A stretch of 64,000 bases of DNA from JBJHDF01 sp050486405 (GTDB lineage Bacteria > Pseudomonadota > Gammaproteobacteria > Pseudomonadales > Cellvibrionaceae), in assembly GCA_050486405.1 (NCBI GenBank), contig JBJHDF010000016.1:1-64000 (forward strand), written 5' to 3'. The position numbers were made by a program, and so were the translations under genes. Below, in pieces: positions 17,227 to 24,606 of this stretch (position 1 is its first letter; the number at the start of each line of letters is the position of its first letter). The notes under the pieces are model-generated. The model did no database searches, was not told the origin of the DNA, and saw only the letters and a list, made by a program, of their open reading frames with translations.

Positions 17227-18543
17227 GTGACGCGCACGCTGCTGATCATCGGCTACGTCTGGCCGGAACCGACCTCTTCCGCCGCCGGCAGTCGCATGCT
17301 GCAACTGATCCGCGTTTTTGCCGAGGCCGGCTGGCCGATCACCTTCGCCTGCGCCGCCGCCGACTCTCCCCACCGCGCCGACCTGTCACCCTGGTCCGTC
17401 ACCGAGGTGCCCATCCGGCTCAACTGCGACAGCTTCAACGACTTTGTCGAACAGGTGCAACCGACGGTGGTGCTGTTCGACCGCTTTGTCACCGAGGAGC
17501 AATTTGGCTGGCGTGTAGCGCAGCAGTGTCCCGACGCACTACGCGTGATTGACACCGAGGATCTGCACAGCCTGCGCCAGACCCGCGAGCGGTTGCTGAA
17601 AGACGCGCGACGCTTGTGCACCTCACCACGGGAGGCGCACTGCCTGCCGCCGGTCAACGCCGACGCTCAAACCCTGTGGCAGAAAATGCTGGAGGCGGAC
17701 ATCACCCTGCGCGAGATCGCCGCCATTTATCGCAGCGATCTGAGCCTGATGATTTCCGACGTGGAAATGCAATTGTTGCAGCAAAGCTTTGCCCTGCCCG
17801 GCGATTTGCTGCACTGGATTCCGTTTATGCACGAGGAAGCCGGGACGGCGGCGAAATCTTCACCGCCGTTCGCCCAGCGACAGCACTTTGTTTCGCTGGG
17901 CAACTTTCGTCACCCGCCCAACCGGGACAGTGTGCTCTGGCTCAAGCACCAGTTGTGGCCGCTGATTCGCGCCCGTCTGCCCCGGGCCGAGCTGCTCGTC
18001 TACGGCGCCTACCCGGACAAGGAGATACACGAATTGCATCAACCCAAAAACGGGTTTCACGTACACGGCCGAGCCGAATCGGCCCGAACGGTGATGGAAC
18101 AGGCCCGGGTGTGTCTGGCGCCGCTGCGCTTCGGCGCCGGCCTCAAGGGCAAGCTGCTGGACGCTATGGTGTACGGCGCCCCCAGTGTTACCACCGGTAT
18201 TGGCGCCGAAGCCATGCATGGCGACCTGCCCTGGGGCGGTGTTATCGCCGACAGCGCTGAGGCCTTTGCCGACGCCGCCATCGCACTACACGAGCAGGAA
18301 GATTTATGGCAACAGGCGCAGCAGCGCGGACGCGATATTGCCGTCTTTCGCTTCCGCTTTGCCGATCACGCACTGGCGCTGCTTAACAGGATCGAAGCAC
18401 TGCTGACGCAGTTGCCCCAGCACCGCAGAAGCAACCTCACCGGATTGCTGCTGCAACACCATCAGCACCGCAGCACCGAGTATATGTCCCGCTGGATCGC
18501 TCTGAAAAACGACCGCAACCAGGGTTCACCTCCCGGCGAGTGA
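17227..18543 (+). CDS. GT4-like glycosyltransferase
   Basis: 438 residues from the GTG at 17227, seven bases after the recQ stop. The N-terminal lobe starts LLIIGYVWPEPTSSAAGSRM, a donor-independent Rossmann start typical of GT-B enzymes. The C-terminal lobe has FVSLGNFRHPPNRD, ELLVYGAYPDKE, and CLAPLRFGAGLKGKLLDAMVYG, where GxGxKxKxLEAM is the nucleotide-sugar-binding signature of group 1 transferases. Substrate unknown; no polysaccharide cluster surrounds it. The frame also stays open upstream into recQ. Confidence 0.82.
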   Translation: MTRTLLIIGYVWPEPTSSAAGSRMLQLIRVFAEAGWPITFACAAADSPHRADLSPWSVTEVPIRLNCDSFNDFVEQVQPTVVLFDRFVTEEQFGWRVAQQCPDALRVIDTEDLHSLRQTRERLLKDARRLCTSPREAHCLPPVNADAQTLWQKMLEADITLREIAAIYRSDLSLMISDVEMQLLQQSFALPGDLLHWIPFMHEEAGTAAKSSPPFAQRQHFVSLGNFRHPPNRDSVLWLKHQLWPLIRARLPRAELLVYGAYPDKEIHELHQPKNGFHVHGRAESARTVMEQARVCLAPLRFGAGLKGKLLDAMVYGAPSVTTGIGAEAMHGDLPWGGVIADSAEAFADAAIALHEQEDLWQQAQQRGRDIAVFRFRFADHALALLNRIEALLTQLPQHRRSNLTGLLLQHHQHRSTEYMSRWIALKNDRNQGSPPGE

Positions 18544-18555
18544 CAGCGTGGACGA

Positions 18556-19398
18556 TCAGATATCCAACTTGTCCTCTGCCTCAGCTACCAGCGAGTCCAC
18601 CGACTCCCGATCCTCGCCATCGGCGTGATACTGGGCGTACTGCGCCCCCAGATTCACCACCAGCTGCAAAGCCTGAACCCGGGCAGTGGGCTCGTCCGCT
18701 GACTCATAGGCCTGCCATTGTTCGCGGATACGCTCATACAGACTGGCCGCATCGCGCGCATCGGCTACAGCTTCCCAACGCGCCCGCAGATCCAGCAGCT
18801 GCTCGTCTTCCGGTGCGCCGCGCAGCATATTGTCAAGAACATATTTCACCGACACCGGATTCTGACTCTCGTCGGCAAAGATATCGGCAATGGCCTCGCG
18901 GGTGTCTGTCAGGGAGATACCGTGGACATTGCCCCGACAACACCCAAGGTCGACCAGCAGAAAGTGCTGACTGCGATCATCCACCTCAAAAACCAACCGG
19001 TACTTGTGTTCATCCAGCTCGTCAAAGGTCACCGGCGAAATCGCGGCGCCCGCACCAGGGGATTCCATATCCCGCACCTCATAGCGCGCCCAGTCCGGAT
19101 GGAAGTCACGATTGTGGATAACCACCGTCAGCTCATCGGCATCGCCGACAGCTTCGGGAAAGCCCATCAGGTAGCGGCCAAAGTCGTAGCCCAAGCCATA
19201 CAGGTCAGACATGCTTTTGGCCTGCACATAGCCATCGTCCGCTTTCACGTACACACCCAACCGACGAAACTCATCTTCCGCAGCGCTGGCGCCGGCCACC
19301 ACCGACAGCGCCAGAAAGCCCAGTGCCACCCGCATCAACCGCGTGGTTATCACCGCGCGCCACGTCGCTCGCATCGTATTCCAGACCAGCTTCATCAT
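18556..19398 (-). CDS. Hypothetical exported protein
   Basis: 280 residues. Signal-peptide-like segment LMRVALGFLALSVVAGASAAED with a probable AxA cleavage site near residue 40. The mature protein is acidic, has a CC pair (DLGCCRGNVHG), and a helical, possibly coiled C-terminal third. No known domain recognised. An AGGAGAG lies upstream of the ATGATG start. It converges on the glycosyltransferase with 12 bases between. Confidence 0.65.
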   Translation of the reverse strand: MMKLVWNTMRATWRAVITTRLMRVALGFLALSVVAGASAAEDEFRRLGVYVKADDGYVQAKSMSDLYGLGYDFGRYLMGFPEAVGDADELTVVIHNRDFHPDWARYEVRDMESPGAGAAISPVTFDELDEHKYRLVFEVDDRSQHFLLVDLGCCRGNVHGISLTDTREAIADIFADESQNPVSVKYVLDNMLRGAPEDEQLLDLRARWEAVADARDAASLYERIREQWQAYESADEPTARVQALQLVVNLGAQYAQYHADGEDRESVDSLVAEAEDKLDI

Positions 19399-19522
19399 TC
19401 ACTCTCCTTAATCTGTGCCGGCAGAAACTGCCGAAAAGAACAAAGCGGCAAGGATAGGGGAAGGCCAATACCGGTTCAACGATGTGTCGCCCAAAGTGTG
19501 GACGAGGTCCGCTGTACACTGT

Positions 19523-20809
19523 TTACCCCGGCGGCGCTCCGGATTTGATATGCAGATCGCGCTGGGGATAGGGGATGGTTATGCCCTCGCGCTTGAACGC
19601 CCGCCAGATCGCCAGGTTGATATCGGATTTGACACCGGCAGCGCCGTTTTCCGGATCGCCGATCCACACCATCAGAAGCAGCTCAATGCCGCTGTCGGCA
19701 AACTCCTTCAGGCGCACCGAGGGCTTGGGCTCCCGCAATACCCGCTCGGAGGCGAACGCACAATCCAGCATCGCTGCCATGGCCTGCTCGGGATCGTCGT
19801 CGTAGCTGACCTGTACCGGGATATCCAGGCGCACGTTGCGATCGGAGTAGCTCCAGTTGATCACTTCGGTGGTGATCAGGTTCTCGTTGGGTATAAGGGT
19901 GTCTACCCCCTCACGATTGCGCACGACCACATAGCGGGCTTTGAGCTCCTCGACCCAACCGAATTTTTCGCCCACGGTGATCACATCGCCGGGCTTGATC
20001 GAGCGGTCCATCACCAGAATAAAACCGCTGATAAAGTTGGAGGCAATCCGCTGCAGACCGAAACCCAGACCCACGCCCAGGGCACCGCCAAATACCGCCA
20101 GCGTGCTCAGGTTGATACCCACCGCATTCAGGGCCAGCAGGAACGCCAGGGTTATGAAAATAAAGCGGCTGACCTTGGCAAAGCCCACCTGCATACTGGG
20201 CGTCACATGCTGGGTGCTCTTGAGCCAGTTGTTGAGCAGACTGGAAAACCACATCGCCAGAGTCAGGGCCACGGTGACCAGCAGCATCAACTTGAACACC
20301 GACAAGACCGAAATCCGGGCGTCCCCCATATCCACCGCCAGACTGTCCAGAAAGGCCAGCACCTCCGGCAGCCAACCCACCAGGTGTAGCACCACTCCCA
20401 ACCACACCAGGATGGCAAAAGCATTTTCAGAGGACTTGAGTAACGGGCTGGAAGTAAAAGACTTGCGCAGGATGTAAAGGGACAAGCGGATGCCCGCCAG
20501 GGCCACAAGCACCGGCACAGCGATACGCACCAGCCCGGCCGGCACACTGTAGTAATCGAGCACCGCCGTACCTGGCAAGAGCAACAAGAGCGCGGTGATG
20601 GGCCAAAGCAGCCGTTGCAGACTGCGAATGGCAATGTGGCGCAAGCCTCGATCCCGGTAACCCTGTTCCTGCAGGACCGACTGTAGACGACGGTTCACCA
20701 GGACGGCCACGGTCAGCGCCGCCACCAGCACGAGCAGTTGCACCCAGACACCCGGCATCTGCAGGTAGGCGAGCTGCTCTTGCAAAAACACATTCAGTCG
20801 TTCATTCAT
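19523..20809 (-). CDS. Small-conductance mechanosensitive channel (MscS family)
   Basis: 428 residues with several hydrophobic segments, then the MscS pore and beta domain: LAVFGGALGVGLGFGLQRIASNFISGF is the Gly/Ala-rich pore helix (split: LAVFGGALGVGLGFGL, QRIASNFISGF), followed by VGEKFGWVEELKARYVVVRN and LIPNENLITTEVINWSY. It should open under membrane tension during hypo-osmotic shock. The frame reaches an ATG at 20833; I prefer the one at 20809, with GGAAC upstream, but this is not certain. Divergent from glpK. Confidence 0.92.
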   Translation of the reverse strand: MNERLNVFLQEQLAYLQMPGVWVQLLVLVAALTVAVLVNRRLQSVLQEQGYRDRGLRHIAIRSLQRLLWPITALLLLLPGTAVLDYYSVPAGLVRIAVPVLVALAGIRLSLYILRKSFTSSPLLKSSENAFAILVWLGVVLHLVGWLPEVLAFLDSLAVDMGDARISVLSVFKLMLLVTVALTLAMWFSSLLNNWLKSTQHVTPSMQVGFAKVSRFIFITLAFLLALNAVGINLSTLAVFGGALGVGLGFGLQRIASNFISGFILVMDRSIKPGDVITVGEKFGWVEELKARYVVVRNREGVDTLIPNENLITTEVINWSYSDRNVRLDIPVQVSYDDDPEQAMAAMLDCAFASERVLREPKPSVRLKEFADSGIELLLMVWIGDPENGAAGVKSDINLAIWRAFKREGITIPYPQRDLHIKSGAPPG

Positions 20810-20978
20810 GGGACGGTGGTTCCACAGGGTCATTATTGGCGTGCTGTTGGCTTGTCATCATAATGGCTATCCCTACGCGGCGCCAGAAAGTGCTCGCTGT
20901 CACGGGCCACCACCGGCATCGACAGCACCAGACACCATCGGGTAACCTGAACGCAATGTCACGGAGGGAGGCTCGTTT

Positions 20979-22463
20979 ATGTCCGACCACATATTGGCCA
21001 TTGACCAGGGGACCACCAGCAGTCGGGCCATGGTGTTCGCCCCCGACGGCCGCCGGGTGGCCCTGGCGCAGCAGGAATTCAGCCAGCACTTTCCCGACGA
21101 CGGCTGGGTGGAGCACGACCCGGAGGAAATCTGGGAGGTCACCCGGGCGGTGTGCAACGAGGTGCTGGCGCAACTGGACGACCCCGGCTGCGTGGCCGGC
21201 ATCGGCATCACCAACCAGCGCGAGACCACGGTGGTGTGGGAGCGCGAAACCGGCAAGCCCCTGTATCCGGCCATCGTCTGGCAGGACCGGCGCACCGCAT
21301 CGCACTGCCGCAAGTTGGTGAAGGAGGGGCACGAAGACGAAGTCACCCGTCGCTCCGGTCTGCTACTCGACCCCTACTTCTCCGCCACCAAACTGGCCTG
21401 GATTCTCGATCACGTGGACGGCGCCCGGCAAAGAGCCGAGCGGGGCGAACTGGCCTTCGGCACCATGGATACCTGGCTGATCTGGAAATTCACCGACGGC
21501 AAGGTGCACGCCACCGACGCCACCAACGCCTGTCGCACACTGCTGTTCAATATCCACGAGCAGCGCTGGGACCCGGAACTGCTGAAGCTGTTCGATATTC
21601 CCGAGACCCTGCTGCCGGAAGTGCGCGACTGCGCCGCCGACTTTGGTACCGCAACCGAAGGACTGGACGGTCGCAGCCTGCCCATCGCCGGTGTTGCCGG
21701 TGACCAGCACGCGGCCCTGGTGGGCCAGGCCTGCTTCCACGAAGGCATGATCAAAAGCACCTACGGCACTGGCTGCTTTGCCCTGATGCACACCGGCACC
21801 ACCGCCAGACCCTCGCGCAACCGGCTGCTCACCACCCTGGCCTATCGTCTCGACGGCAAGCCCCACTACGCTCTGGAGGGCTCCATCTTTATCGCCGGCG
21901 CCGCCGTGCAGTGGCTGCGCGACAAACTGGGCATTATTCAGCAAGCGGCGGAAACCGAAGATCTGGCGCGCAGCCTGGATTCCAATCGCGGCGTCTATCT
22001 GGTGCCGGCCTTTACAGGTCTGGGCGCGCCCTACTGGGACCCGGACGCCCGCGGCCTGCTCACCGGGCTCACCCGGGACAGCGGCCGGGCGGAAGTGGCC
22101 CGGGCCGCGCTGGAGGCCGTCTGCTACCAGACCCGGGATCTGTTTCAGGCCATGGCCGACGACGCCGGGCACCGGCCCGACACCCTGCGCGTCGACGGCG
22201 GCATGGTGGCCAACAACTGGCTGATGCAGGCCCTGGGGGACATTGTCGAAGTGCCCGTGGAGCGGCCCACGGTGATCGAAACCACCGCCCTGGGCGCCGC
22301 CCGCCTGGCCGGGCTGCAACTGGGCATATTTGCGGATCTGGATGCGGTGGCTGAGAGCTGGGCATTGGACCAGCGCTGTGAGTCACGTATGAACGATGAC
22401 ACCCGGCAGCGGCAACTGGACGGCTGGCGCCGGGCTGTGGCGTTGAGCCGCTCGGAGCGCTGA
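20979..22463 (+). CDS. glpK: Glycerol kinase
   Basis: Phosphorylates glycerol to glycerol 3-phosphate. 494 residues, FGGY family. Diagnostic parts: AIDQGTTSSRAMVF at the N-terminus, ITNQRETTVVWERETG, TYGTGCFALMHTG, and the C-terminal ATP-site GGMVANNWLMQ. A strong GGAGGGAGG precedes the ATG. No glpF, glpD or glpR is nearby; the next gene begins one base after the stop, so it is co-transcribed with a CREST-family membrane hydrolase. Confidence 0.97.
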   Translation: MSDHILAIDQGTTSSRAMVFAPDGRRVALAQQEFSQHFPDDGWVEHDPEEIWEVTRAVCNEVLAQLDDPGCVAGIGITNQRETTVVWERETGKPLYPAIVWQDRRTASHCRKLVKEGHEDEVTRRSGLLLDPYFSATKLAWILDHVDGARQRAERGELAFGTMDTWLIWKFTDGKVHATDATNACRTLLFNIHEQRWDPELLKLFDIPETLLPEVRDCAADFGTATEGLDGRSLPIAGVAGDQHAALVGQACFHEGMIKSTYGTGCFALMHTGTTARPSRNRLLTTLAYRLDGKPHYALEGSIFIAGAAVQWLRDKLGIIQQAAETEDLARSLDSNRGVYLVPAFTGLGAPYWDPDARGLLTGLTRDSGRAEVARAALEAVCYQTRDLFQAMADDAGHRPDTLRVDGGMVANNWLMQALGDIVEVPVERPTVIETTALGAARLAGLQLGIFADLDAVAESWALDQRCESRMNDDTRQRQLDGWRRAVALSRSER

Positions 22464-22464
22464 G

Positions 22465-23241
22465 ATGCCCAGGCCCCGTCGCCGGGTCAGCCATGGTCTA
22501 CTGCTGGGCGCGGTTCTGGTTCTGTTGCTGGCCGCTGCGCTGGCGCCCCCTTTTGACCAACCGGAGGACTTCAACCACTGGGCGGACAACCGCGTGCTGT
22601 TGGGTATACCCCACTTCGGCGACGTTGTATCCAACCTCGGTTTTCTGCTGGTCGGCATCCTGGGCCTGTTCGCCCTGGGTAAAGGTAAAGCCTGCATCCA
22701 CAGCCGCAGCGAGCGACTGGCCTGGACACTGGTGTTTCTCGGCCTGCTGTTAACCGCCGTCGGCTCCAGCTACTACCACTGGGAACCCACCAACGCCCGC
22801 CTTACCTGGGACCGCCTGCCCATGGCACTGGGATTTATGGCCCTGCTTGGCGCCGTCATTATGGAGCGGGTCAATGTCAAAGCGGGATTGGCACTACTGC
22901 CCTTTCTGATTCTGGCCGGCTGGGCCAGTGTGCTGTATTGGTACTGGAGCACCTTGCAGGGTGCCGGCGATATTCGACCCTACCTGCTGGTGCAGGTGGG
23001 CGCACTGGCGTTGATTCCTCTGATGTTGTGGTTTTATCCGCCAACCTACACTCGCGGTGGCGACTATCTTATGGCGCTGCTGCTGTACGCACTGGCCATG
23101 GTGACAGAGCAACTGGATGCGCAGATTTATCAGTGGACGGGGGTTGTCAGCGGGCATACCGTCAAGCACCTGATAGCGGCACTGGCGGGGTACTGGTTGC
23201 TGCGGATGTTGCTGCTCAGGAACTCTTCGCCCTTGACGTGA
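22465..23241 (+). CDS. CREST-superfamily membrane hydrolase (alkaline ceramidase-like)
   Basis: 258 residues with about seven hydrophobic segments. The conserved hydrolase residues of the CREST superfamily (alkaline ceramidases, PAQR receptors, Per1) are visible: S101/S102 and H105 in GSSYYHW, D116 in WDRLPM, and H231/H235 in GHTVKH. By analogy these form a membrane-embedded zinc site for amide or ester hydrolysis of lipids. The actual substrate is unknown. It starts one base after glpK, which may point to a lipid or glycerolipid role; that link is inference. Confidence 0.75.
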   Translation: MPRPRRRVSHGLLLGAVLVLLLAAALAPPFDQPEDFNHWADNRVLLGIPHFGDVVSNLGFLLVGILGLFALGKGKACIHSRSERLAWTLVFLGLLLTAVGSSYYHWEPTNARLTWDRLPMALGFMALLGAVIMERVNVKAGLALLPFLILAGWASVLYWYWSTLQGAGDIRPYLLVQVGALALIPLMLWFYPPTYTRGGDYLMALLLYALAMVTEQLDAQIYQWTGVVSGHTVKHLIAALAGYWLLRMLLLRNSSPLT

Positions 23242-23316
23242 ACCCCGCGTCTGCTAAGCTTTTTCTCACATGCCCAAGGATCAAGCAGGACCATCGGGCT
23301 TTCAGGAAGAGGTCTT

Positions 23317-24576
23317 ATGTCTGTCAGACCATCCCGCCAAACCGGCGAAGAGGGTATTGCCCACACTCTGGCAAGAGATACCCTGTACGCAACCATTGGC
23401 TCCAGTCGCACGGTCGGAATTGCCCTGATTATTCTCGGCCTGGCCGGATCCTGGCTGATTGTCCATCTGGCCGGCGGGGCCAACAGCATGGTGCCGCACT
23501 GGTACTATATTCCCATTGTTTTTGCTGCAGCCCGTTTCGGCTCCTACGCGGTACTGGTTGTGGCGTTGGTGGCCGGCGTCATCGCCGGCCCCCTGACCTA
23601 CGAAAATGTGGCCGCCGGCACCACCCAGGAATTGTCCCGGTGGCTTACACGTACGGGGTTTTTTGTGGGCATTGGCCAGTTGATGGCCTGGCTCGGCGGG
23701 CCCTCCCTGCATCCCTTCACCGAAGAAATTGGCAGACTGCGTCAGGAATACGATATTCGCCGGGGGCTGTCCCACGGTGAGTTCTTTCTGCGTTATCAGC
23801 CGATCTATTCATTGCACACAGATTCCTGCGCAGGTTTTGAGGCTCTGATTCGCTGGCAGCACCCCAGCCGCGGAGAGCTGGCTCCGGACGCCTTTATCGA
23901 AATTGCCGAGCAATCGACGCTGATACACGACCTGACCGACTTCGTTATCAACGAAGCGTGCCGGCAATCGGCCGAATGGAATGCACTGGCGGCGCGCTAC
24001 AATAAGCCTCCCTTGCATATAGCCATCAATCTGAGCGCGAAGGATCTGGAAAGGACAAACCTTACCCAGGTAATTACCAGTGCTCTTTCCAGTCACAATC
24101 TGGCCCCGGATAATCTGCACGTTGAATTGACGGAGAGTGTGCTGGTTTTTTCCGGAGCGGCTTTTCAGCTTCGTAAATTGCGCCAGGCAGGCATCAAATT
24201 GCATATTGACGATTTTGGGACGGGTTACTCTTCGCTCTCCTATCTCGGCAAGTTTACCATGGACTATATCAAGGCGGATCGCAGTCTGATCGACGATATT
24301 TGTTCCAATGCTCACAGTCGCACCCTGGCCGACTGCATTATTGTTTTCGCACGGAAGTTTGAAATGAAAACTGTTGCCGAAGGAATCGAGAACGAGGGCC
24401 AGTTGGCGATGGTCAGGAAGAAGGGTTTCGATCTGGCACAAGGCTATTACCTGTCCCGGCCACTTGTGGCAGATGCTATTCCAAAGATTATTCTATCCCC
24501 AAAAGTGCAGCAACCACCACAAACCAATATTCATGGAATTTCCAATCCCAAGGACCAGATCAAGGGGTCAGAGTAG
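23317..24576 (+). CDS. Membrane-anchored EAL-domain c-di-GMP phosphodiesterase
   Basis: 419 residues. The N-terminal ~130 residues contain about four hydrophobic segments (IALIILGLAGSWLIVHLAG, YYIPIVFAAARFG, VLVVALVAGVIAG, FVGIGQLMAWLG). Residues ~150-395 form an EAL domain with all key motifs: FEALIRW, an NLSAKDL Asn, ELTES, DDFGTGYSSLSYL, a Lys in YIKADRS, and VAEGIE. It should hydrolyse cyclic di-GMP at the membrane. AGGAAGAGG precedes the ATG. The last residues, DQIKGSE, are encoded by a dispersed repeat (24558-24576), so the C-terminus was probably reshaped by it. Confidence 0.9.
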   Translation: MSVRPSRQTGEEGIAHTLARDTLYATIGSSRTVGIALIILGLAGSWLIVHLAGGANSMVPHWYYIPIVFAAARFGSYAVLVVALVAGVIAGPLTYENVAAGTTQELSRWLTRTGFFVGIGQLMAWLGGPSLHPFTEEIGRLRQEYDIRRGLSHGEFFLRYQPIYSLHTDSCAGFEALIRWQHPSRGELAPDAFIEIAEQSTLIHDLTDFVINEACRQSAEWNALAARYNKPPLHIAINLSAKDLERTNLTQVITSALSSHNLAPDNLHVELTESVLVFSGAAFQLRKLRQAGIKLHIDDFGTGYSSLSYLGKFTMDYIKADRSLIDDICSNAHSRTLADCIIVFARKFEMKTVAEGIENEGQLAMVRKKGFDLAQGYYLSRPLVADAIPKIILSPKVQQPPQTNIHGISNPKDQIKGSE

Positions 24577-24606
24577 AATGGCACTCTCACCAAGATCAAG
24601 GGGTCA
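24558..24606. repeat. Two direct copies of a dispersed GATCAAGGGGTCA repeat
   Basis: GATCAAGGGGTCA occurs at 24558-24570 and 24594-24606, 36 bases apart. Diverged relatives lie at 28828-28844 and 31261-31277 on the other strand (AATCAAAGRGTCAGAG). The first copy encodes the end of the EAL protein and the second contains the stop codon of the convergent glycoside-hydrolase-like gene. I recall similar short extragenic repeats in many gammaproteobacteria, but cannot name the family. Confidence 0.7.

Noticed and set aside
15780..17249. 489-codon minus-strand frame across recQ
   Set aside because: Antisense shadow of a complete RecQ.
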